From Cyclobacteriaceae bacterium (GTDB lineage: Bacteria; Bacteroidota; Bacteroidia; Cytophagales; Cyclobacteriaceae): a stretch of 6,273 nucleotides of DNA. The DNA is taken from assembly GCA_025455225.1 (NCBI GenBank), contig JALOMY010000180.1, forward strand, positions 1 to 6,273. Reading direction: 5' to 3'. Under the pieces are notes generated by a model. It had not been told where the DNA came from. It was given only the letters and a program-made list of their open reading frames with translations, and did no database searches. Positions 1 through 4,659 of this stretch are shown here, one piece after another; the stretch's first letter is position 1; every line of letters starts with the position of its first letter. A program made the position numbers and the translations under genes.

Positions 1-369
1 CCCTGGGTAACGATTATAATAGGTATTGCAGGATTTTTTGCCTTGGTAACACATGAAGGCACCGAATTTAATCCGGCTAATAAAACCTACCGTGAATACA
101 CCTCTTTCTTCTTCTTTAAAACCGGAAAAATTGAATCTTACGATCACATTGAAAAAATTTTTATAAACCGTTCAAAAGAAAGCAAACAGATGTATGCTCC
201 CCGTACATCAACGTCATCAACCCTCGAATATGCCGTTTATAATGCGTACCTGAAATTCAGCAACGGGGAAAAAATTCATCTTCAAAAAACCAAGAACAAG
301 GAAAAACTTATGGCCACACTCAAGCCATTAAGTGAAGCGGTTCGGGTTGAGGTTACAGACAATAGCTGA
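1..369 (+). CDS. Membrane-anchored protein of unknown function, C-terminal part (5' end outside window)
   Basis: The reading frame is open from base 1 to a TGA stop at 367-369, giving 122 visible residues; the true start lies upstream of the window. The first ~16 residues (PWVTIIIGIAGFFALV) are a hydrophobic stretch that looks like a membrane helix. The remaining ~105 residues are soluble, with alternating hydrophobic and polar positions that suggest beta strands (around YREYTSFFFFKTGKIESY and AVYNAYLKFSNGEKIHL) and a final amphipathic helix (KEKLMATLKPLSEAVRVEV). One or more membrane helices followed by a small beta-rich domain resembles bacterial PH-like membrane proteins, but this is a guess from pattern only and I do not recognise a named family. 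An internal TTG at 43 could be read as a start, but it would cut through the membrane helix, so the gene is treated as truncated by the window edge. It converges with the permease gene across a 21-bp gap. Confidence 0.8.
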   Translation, partial: PWVTIIIGIAGFFALVTHEGTEFNPANKTYREYTSFFFFKTGKIESYDHIEKIFINRSKESKQMYAPRTSTSSTLEYAVYNAYLKFSNGEKIHLQKTKNKEKLMATLKPLSEAVRVEVTDNS

Positions 370-390
370 ATATAGCCAAACGGCTCAGTG

Positions 391-2799
391 TCAATCGTTT
401 CTTAACGAATCAACCGGATTTGCTCTGGCTGCACCAATGGACCTGGTACTTACGGTTATCCACGCAATTGCCAATACTGATAGTGCGGCAATCAAAAATA
501 CCGTTGGGCTTAAATCAATGTGATATACAAATGTTTCCAGCCAGTTACTCATCAGGTAATAACCAACGGGAATAGCCACCAAAGAAGCAACAACAATCAG
601 CCCAATAAATTCTTTTGATAGCATACCAAAAATAGTAGTGACTGATGCCCCCAACACTTTTCGTATACCGATTTCCTTTGTTCTGCTTTCAACACTGTAT
701 GAAACCAATGCAAATAAGCCTAAACATGCAATGGCCAACGAGATAACAGAGAACACAAGGAACACTGAGGCAAACCGTTGCTCAGCATCGTACTGAGCAT
801 TAAGGGATTCCTCAGCAAATCGTGTATCAACAATCGTATTGGGAAAATGTCTTTTCCAAATTTGCTCAACGGCCTCACGGGCCTGGAATGAGTTGCCCGT
901 TAACCTTACTGTGATTTGAGAGAATCCTCCATTAAGCAAATAGAGAACAGTTGGATCGATGCTATATTGAAGTGAGTTGTAGTTGAAATCCTTTACTACT
1001 CCAGTAACCTGACCATCTCTTCCTTGAAAGCGAAAAGATTTTCCAATAATATCTTCAGGTGATGAATAACCGTGAGCCTGAATGAGTTTTTCGTTTACCA
1101 CAAAGGCTAGCGTTGAATCGGCAGCATTGTCCTTTTGAAAAAAACGTCCCGCCAGAAGTTTCATTCCGTAAACATTCAGGTATTCAAAATCAGTTCTTAC
1201 CCGATGTACGGTTGCATTTACCTTGTTCCCTTGAACATCTTCAACAACAGCAACGGAATTACTAAGTCCTCCAGCCAAACTTGTATTCGACCGGGTAATC
1301 CCTGCCACAGATGACACGGATTTTACCTCTTGCGCAAAAGCTTCATAACCGCTTATAACTTCCTGGCTGCCATTAACCCCCATAACCAGTAAGCCTTCCT
1401 TATCAAACCCTAAATCATGCTGTTGCATAAACTTTAGTTGTTGTTGCACCACCATAATTCCAACAACTAGTAAAATGGTGATGGCGTATTGTACAACAAC
1501 CAGGCTTTTTCTAAGAAAAATGCCCTTTGTACCTGTTTTTAGCTGCCCTTTCATAATCTCCACCGGCTTGAATGATGACAGCATGAAAGCCGGATAAAAT
1601 CCCGAAACAATGCCAACTGCGGAGGCTATTCCAAAAAGGAGTGCCATAACCTGAAAAGAATATAAGTCAACAATTGGTTTGCCGGTCATGCTCTCAAACA
1701 TAGGGCGAACAAGCTCAATCCAGATGAGCGCCAATAGCAACGAAAAAATGGCAATTAACCAAGACTCCGTAAGGTGTTGACCAATAAGCTGTCTTTTATA
1801 AGCGCCCATTACTTTACGCATCCCTACCTCCTTGAATCTACCGGATGAAAATGCGGTAGTCAGGTTAATGTAATTTATACAAGCCAGCAGCAACACAATC
1901 ACTCCAACAGTTCCAAAGATGATAACACTGCTTAACGTATTGGTTTCTTTAATTTCGTACTTAATGTGCGAATGGAGGTGTATATCTGTGATGGGGGTAA
2001 GAAAATACTCGTAGCTTATTTTCCATTCGCGGTTTTGTTTACCCATGTATTTCTCAATTAATTGAGGAAGCTTTGCCTGAAGTTGTTCCGCATTACTGCC
2101 CTCACGAAGCATGACATACGTATAGTAACCATTGTTATACCAATCATGACCTTGCGGATCTATTGGATTATTTACTTCAAATGTTTTAAAGGAAATAAGC
2201 GCCTGATAGTTGAAATGTGAATTGACCGGACAGTCTTCAATAACACCTGTAACGATATAGTTTTTTCCGCGACCCTCTGGATCCTGAAGAAAGATGATGA
2301 GGGACTGTCCTATAGGATCTTCATCACCAAAATATTTTTTGGCCATGCTTTCGCTGAGCACTATGGAGTAGGGCTCATTTAATGCAGTCCGTTTATCGCC
2401 TGCCTTTAACTCAAAACTAAATAGCGAAAAGAAGGAAGCGTCTGTCATCAATAAAAAATCTTCCATGAATTGTTTATCGTTCCGTTGAACTATGGCATCA
2501 TTGTTATCGATAATTACTGCGTCTTCAACTTCCGGCAGATCATTTTTTAATGCCGTGCGCAGCGGAGTGGGTGTAACCGCTTGTTGCATGCGGTCCGATT
2601 CTGAAGAGAAAATTCCGCTCACACGGTAAATGCGATCAGCCTTTTCGTGAAAGCGGTCAAAACTAAGTTCATTCACAACCCAAAGGCCAATAAGCGTGAA
2701 ACATGTCAGGCCTACCGAAAGCCCGATAGCATTTAGTACGGTGTAACTTTTGTTCTTTAACAGATGCCTGATGGCGGAGATAAAATAACTTTTCAGCAT
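391..2799 (-). CDS. ABC transporter permease, FtsX/MacB type with two FtsX domains (8 membrane helices)
   Basis: This is a complete 802-residue inner-membrane protein with the duplicated architecture common in Bacteroidota. In order it has: a first helix (about 18-43); a periplasmic MacB_PCD-like domain (about 48-285); three helices (about 290-312, 343-365, 383-407); a fifth helix (about 430-452); a second periplasmic domain (about 465-670); and three C-terminal helices (about 676-702, 730-751, 765-786). The conserved cytoplasmic motif next to each FtsX domain is clear: KEVGMRKVMGA at 323-333 and KEIGIRKVLGAS at 708-719. In this family these segments contact the partner ATPase. MacB/LolCDE-type systems act as mechanotransmitters or lipoprotein/peptide extruders rather than importers; the substrate cannot be told from sequence. 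The ATG at 2797-2799 starts with the typical MLKSYFISAIRHLLKNKSYT amphipathic lead-in. No ATP-binding subunit is adjacent in the window, so the ATPase must be encoded elsewhere or upstream of the view. The frame is intact. Confidence 0.95.
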   Translation of the reverse strand: MLKSYFISAIRHLLKNKSYTVLNAIGLSVGLTCFTLIGLWVVNELSFDRFHEKADRIYRVSGIFSSESDRMQQAVTPTPLRTALKNDLPEVEDAVIIDNNDAIVQRNDKQFMEDFLLMTDASFFSLFSFELKAGDKRTALNEPYSIVLSESMAKKYFGDEDPIGQSLIIFLQDPEGRGKNYIVTGVIEDCPVNSHFNYQALISFKTFEVNNPIDPQGHDWYNNGYYTYVMLREGSNAEQLQAKLPQLIEKYMGKQNREWKISYEYFLTPITDIHLHSHIKYEIKETNTLSSVIIFGTVGVIVLLLACINYINLTTAFSSGRFKEVGMRKVMGAYKRQLIGQHLTESWLIAIFSLLLALIWIELVRPMFESMTGKPIVDLYSFQVMALLFGIASAVGIVSGFYPAFMLSSFKPVEIMKGQLKTGTKGIFLRKSLVVVQYAITILLVVGIMVVQQQLKFMQQHDLGFDKEGLLVMGVNGSQEVISGYEAFAQEVKSVSSVAGITRSNTSLAGGLSNSVAVVEDVQGNKVNATVHRVRTDFEYLNVYGMKLLAGRFFQKDNAADSTLAFVVNEKLIQAHGYSSPEDIIGKSFRFQGRDGQVTGVVKDFNYNSLQYSIDPTVLYLLNGGFSQITVRLTGNSFQAREAVEQIWKRHFPNTIVDTRFAEESLNAQYDAEQRFASVFLVFSVISLAIACLGLFALVSYSVESRTKEIGIRKVLGASVTTIFGMLSKEFIGLIVVASLVAIPVGYYLMSNWLETFVYHIDLSPTVFLIAALSVLAIAWITVSTRSIGAARANPVDSLRND

Positions 2800-2814
2800 A
2801 GCTTAAATGGTTGG

Positions 2815-2829
2815 CCAGCCATTGGCTGG
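2815..2829. repeat. Inverted repeat, 6-bp arms with 3-nt loop
   Basis: CCAGCC at 2815-2820 and GGCTGG at 2824-2829 are perfect reverse complements around ATT. The repeat lies 16 bp upstream of the permease start, inside its probable 5' untranslated leader. It could fold as a small GC-rich hairpin in the permease mRNA or serve as a short operator. No U-tract follows it on either strand, so it does not look like an intrinsic terminator. Function is inferred only. Confidence 0.5.
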
Positions 2830-2838
2830 AGGGTTTAG

Positions 2839-2846
2839 TAAACATA
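2839..2846 (-). promoter_or_regulatory. Candidate Bacteroidota -7 box for the permease gene
   Basis: Read on the minus strand this is TATGTTTA, matching the TAnnTTT core of the Bacteroidota -7 consensus TAnnTTTG except for the last base. It lies about 40 bp upstream of the permease ATG. A TTTG on the same strand lies 25 bp upstream, longer than the usual ~19-21 bp spacing to the -33 element, so the match is weak. Confidence 0.25.
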
Positions 2847-2881
2847 AGCCCTACTATTATTATGCCATGACCAAAAGCAAC

Positions 2882-2900
2882 CTGATTCTGTTTGAATCAG
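2882..2900. repeat. Perfect 7-bp inverted repeat (possible operator)
   Basis: CTGATTC at 2882-2888 and GAATCAG at 2894-2900 are perfect reverse complements around a 5-nt TGTTT spacer. An alternative pairing, ATTCTG (2885-2890) with CAGAAT (2898-2903), overlaps it. The repeat sits in the middle of the divergent region between the permease and the thioesterase genes, a plausible place for a dimeric repressor site. It has no trailing T-run, so a terminator is unlikely. Confidence 0.5.
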
Positions 2901-2919
2901 AATATTGAAGTGTATCAGT

Positions 2920-2938
2920 TCGAACGGACTTCGTTCGA
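2920..2938. repeat. Perfect 7-bp inverted repeat (possible operator)
   Basis: TCGAACG at 2920-2926 and CGTTCGA at 2932-2938 are perfect reverse complements around GACTT. It has the same 7-5-7 geometry as the repeat at 2882-2900 but an unrelated sequence, with centres 38 bp apart. It lies 55 bp upstream of the thioesterase ATG and about 120 bp upstream of the permease ATG. A role as regulator-binding site or as a hairpin in a transcript is possible; the sequence does not decide between them. Confidence 0.5.
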
Positions 2939-2981
2939 TATTGGGATTTGTGGATAGGCGGCCTTAACGCATCGTTTTGGC

Positions 2982-2989
2982 TATCTTTA
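2982..2989 (+). promoter_or_regulatory. Candidate -7 box of the thioesterase gene
   Basis: TATCTTTA matches the Bacteroidota -7 consensus TAnnTTTG at all but the last position. It ends 4 bp before the ATG at 2994. If it is used, transcription would start at or very near the start codon, giving a leaderless or near-leaderless mRNA, in keeping with the absence of a Shine-Dalgarno sequence here. No convincing -33 TTTG is seen at the usual distance, so this remains a candidate only. Confidence 0.35.
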
Positions 2990-2993
2990 CCCC

Positions 2994-3422
2994 ATGCAAA
3001 ACTTCAAACACAAAGTACCTATTCAAATCCGTTTCAAAGACATTGACAAGATGGGGCACGTGAACAATGCCAATTACCTGACTTACATCGAAACAGCCCG
3101 GATCAAGTATTTTGAGGATGCCGTGGGCGACAACAAGAAGTGGAGCCACCAGGTTGGAATAATATTGGCGCGAACGGAAATTGATTATAAAGCCCCTGTC
3201 TTTTTACACGATTCCATTAATGTTTATACCCGGTGCTCCAGAATCGGAACAAAAAGCCTGACACTCGAATGGAGCATTGTGCGTGACAAAAACGGAGAAG
3301 AGCAAATTACAGCGCAGGGTTTATCGGTACTGGTGTGCTACGATTACGTTCATGAAAAAACCATTGCTCTTCCTGATGAGCAACGCAGATCGATTGAAGC
3401 GTATGAACAACTAAACGATTAA
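2994..3422 (+). CDS. Acyl-CoA thioesterase, YbgC/FadM-like 4HBT hotdog fold
   Basis: This complete 142-residue protein has the usual length of single-domain 4-hydroxybenzoyl-CoA thioesterase-like enzymes, which hydrolyse acyl-CoA thioesters in the cytoplasm. The N-terminal family signature is well preserved: R13, D16, D18, then GHVNN at 21-25, Y28 and the E33/R36 helix start (sequence RFKDIDKMGHVNNANYLTYI followed by ETAR). In this family an aspartate in the first segment acts as the catalytic acid/nucleophile; D18 in the D-x-M-G-H context is the likely residue. A second conserved block, ARTEIDYKAPVFLHD, starts at residue 59 and matches the central beta strands. The ATG at 2994 puts the first strand at residues 8-14, as in relatives, and no better upstream start exists in frame. 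Substrate specificity (short-chain, long-chain or aromatic CoA) cannot be read from the sequence. Its TAA stop overlaps the stop of the opposing gene. Confidence 0.93.
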   Translation: MQNFKHKVPIQIRFKDIDKMGHVNNANYLTYIETARIKYFEDAVGDNKKWSHQVGIILARTEIDYKAPVFLHDSINVYTRCSRIGTKSLTLEWSIVRDKNGEEQITAQGLSVLVCYDYVHEKTIALPDEQRRSIEAYEQLND

Positions 3423-3949
3423 CCTTTATAATTCCGTGCAAACCACTCCTCCTGTGAGTATGCCTGTTCTGACCCAATAATTTTCTCAGCAAGCTTTTGC
3501 TGCGCTCTCTTTATCGATTTGGTAATGAGGGAGTGTCCTAAGATTTCTCCTTCACTCATCCCTAAATTTTTAATCAATGAGATCAGGTTCTCTCCACCAA
3601 ACCGTTTAAAGATGGGTTCATCCAGGGCCGACAGCACCGGGATTTCGTTCAGGTTGAGAGTTTCAAAAAGTTTTTCCTCCTCCTTCATCAGGGGATGATG
3701 TTCAATAAAGACAAGTAATTTTCCTGGGACGGAAATACTTCCCAACTGGTTGGCAAGAAATACCGGGGCTTGCTCTCCTAATTTCGCTTTAAGCTCATCT
3801 CTGGTTTCTTCAAACCAGGCAATAAAAACACAGTCGGAATTCAACTTTAACATATCGGAACAAGCATTCCATTTTGCTTGTTTCGAAAGCCAAACCTTAT
3901 CCACTATTTCGTAATTCTTACGGCTGCCCCGGTTAAAAATTCCAAACAT
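3419..3949 (-). CDS. SecA-like protein: degenerate second ATPase lobe plus start of scaffold helix, stand-alone
   Basis: This 176-residue cytoplasmic protein has no signal peptide or membrane helix. The ATG at 3947-3949 is preferred; a TTG at 3962-3964 would add only MNFIS. The C-terminal half recalls SecA: SALDEPIFKRFGGENL (107-122) matches the SecA segment SLEDDLMRxFGSxRI. From residue 128, NLGMSEGE followed by HSLITKSIKRAQQKL (139-153) matches the SecA stretch LGLxEGEPIEHxMVSKAIExAQxKVE. Upstream, KWNACSDML (26-34), CVFIAWFEETRDELKAKL (40-57) and EHHP (83-86, where SecA has ERHE) fit the order of the SecA second nucleotide-binding lobe. Missing are the Walker A/B lobe, the preprotein cross-linking domain and the GRxGRQGDPG arginine-finger motif; residues 87-106 are acidic and leucine-rich instead. 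It should therefore be unable to hydrolyse ATP. It lies 33 bp after the DUF2911 gene on the same strand and is probably co-transcribed. The homology is argued from memory of SecA motifs; function is unknown. Confidence 0.75.
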   Translation of the reverse strand: MFGIFNRGSRKNYEIVDKVWLSKQAKWNACSDMLKLNSDCVFIAWFEETRDELKAKLGEQAPVFLANQLGSISVPGKLLVFIEHHPLMKEEEKLFETLNLNEIPVLSALDEPIFKRFGGENLISLIKNLGMSEGEILGHSLITKSIKRAQQKLAEKIIGSEQAYSQEEWFARNYKG

Positions 3950-3982
3950 GGAAATGAAATTCAATATGGATTATCAGAACCA

Positions 3983-4546
3983 CTAATCAACGGGCACCAT
4001 GGGTAAAGTAACACGGGTTTTTTCCCAGAAGAAATTCAAATTCAAAACACTGTCTGCAGAAGTAAATGAAATTGTGAACTGCTCTACTTCTGCATCGTTT
4101 TCAGATACCTTCGCCTGCACCCGAAGTACATCCAGGTTTTCTTCAAAAGGATCTCCGGTTAACTGGGCTCCCCAATAATCCAGCTTGCTGTTAAACACAA
4201 TTGTCCATTCATCAGGACCCGGTATGGTATACAAGGAATACCGGCCGGCCTTCAGGGACGTACCCTCCAGCAAAACGTCTTTACTAATGCTGATTTCGGT
4301 TGCTTCGTTAGCTCCTGTTCTCCACTTTTTTCCGTACGGCACCAGGGCTCCGTCCTTTTCTTCGCCAAAGATCAACCTTCCCCTTTTGGCAGGACGACTG
4401 TAATTCACCTGTACGGTAAATCCACCACTTGAATATTCTGCCTTATCAGCAGGACTCAGATTACGGCTGGTAATCATCAGATAGGCAACATATCCGCCAA
4501 CCACCAAAATGAGGGCAGCAAAGACCCATGCAATTTTACGAAGCAT
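3983..4546 (-). CDS. Membrane-anchored DUF2911 family protein
   Basis: This complete 187-residue protein has a single N-terminal hydrophobic helix (about 5-26, after MLRK), read as an uncleaved anchor or signal sequence that places the rest outside the cytoplasmic membrane. The DUF2911 domain (about 42-187) shows its hallmark blocks: VNYSRPAKRGRLIFG (47-61), YGKKWRTGANEATEI (71-85), and KAGRYSLYTIPGPDEWTIVF (99-118), followed by NSKLDYWG. The family is common in Bacteroidota, has a predicted beta-sandwich character and no established biochemical function that I know of; many members are secreted with a cleavable signal. The start at 4544-4546 is the natural one because it begins right before the hydrophobic helix. 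The gene is divergent from the zinc protease gene across 113 bp and is followed by the SecA-like gene after 33 bp with no terminator seen, suggesting a two-gene transcript. Confidence 0.92.
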   Translation of the reverse strand: MLRKIAWVFAALILVVGGYVAYLMITSRNLSPADKAEYSSGGFTVQVNYSRPAKRGRLIFGEEKDGALVPYGKKWRTGANEATEISISKDVLLEGTSLKAGRYSLYTIPGPDEWTIVFNSKLDYWGAQLTGDPFEENLDVLRVQAKVSENDAEVEQFTISFTSADSVLNLNFFWEKTRVTLPMVPVD

Positions 4547-4633
4547 ATTTATTGGGATTAATGTCAGGCAAGTTAGAAAACACTTTTGAAATCCATTCCT
4601 GTAATCCTTTTTTATCCTGTTTCAAATTGTTGG

Positions 4634-4641
4634 TAGCTTGG
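4634..4641 (+). promoter_or_regulatory. Weak candidate -7 box of the metalloprotease gene
   Basis: TAGCTTGG resembles TAnnTTTG with one T missing, 18 bp before the protease ATG. No TTTG lies at the expected distance upstream. The 113-bp divergent region also contains TTTGAAA at 4585-4591 and its reverse complement TTTCAAA at 4620-4626, plus TCCTGT repeated at 4597-4602 and 4615-4620. None of these clearly defines a promoter. Confidence 0.2.
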
Positions 4642-4659
4642 AGAATTACTTATGAACTT

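Noticed and set aside
366..390. Possible bidirectional terminator between the converging first gene and the permease gene (AGCC-AAAC-GGCT at 374-385)
   Set aside because: The stem is only 4 bp and no T-run follows on either strand; too weak to call.
332..523. A 63-codon plus-strand open frame spanning the end of the first gene and the 3' end of the permease gene
   Set aside because: It overlaps two well-supported genes, crosses the convergent junction, and its translation has no family-like pattern.
3307..3492. A 61-codon minus-strand open frame across the thioesterase/SecA-like junction
   Set aside because: It lies within the coding regions of two convincing genes in other frames; its His- and Arg-rich translation looks like shadow sequence.
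3950..3964. TTG start giving a five-residue longer SecA-like protein
   Set aside because: The ATG at 3947-3949 is a stronger start, and the additional residues add no recognisable feature.
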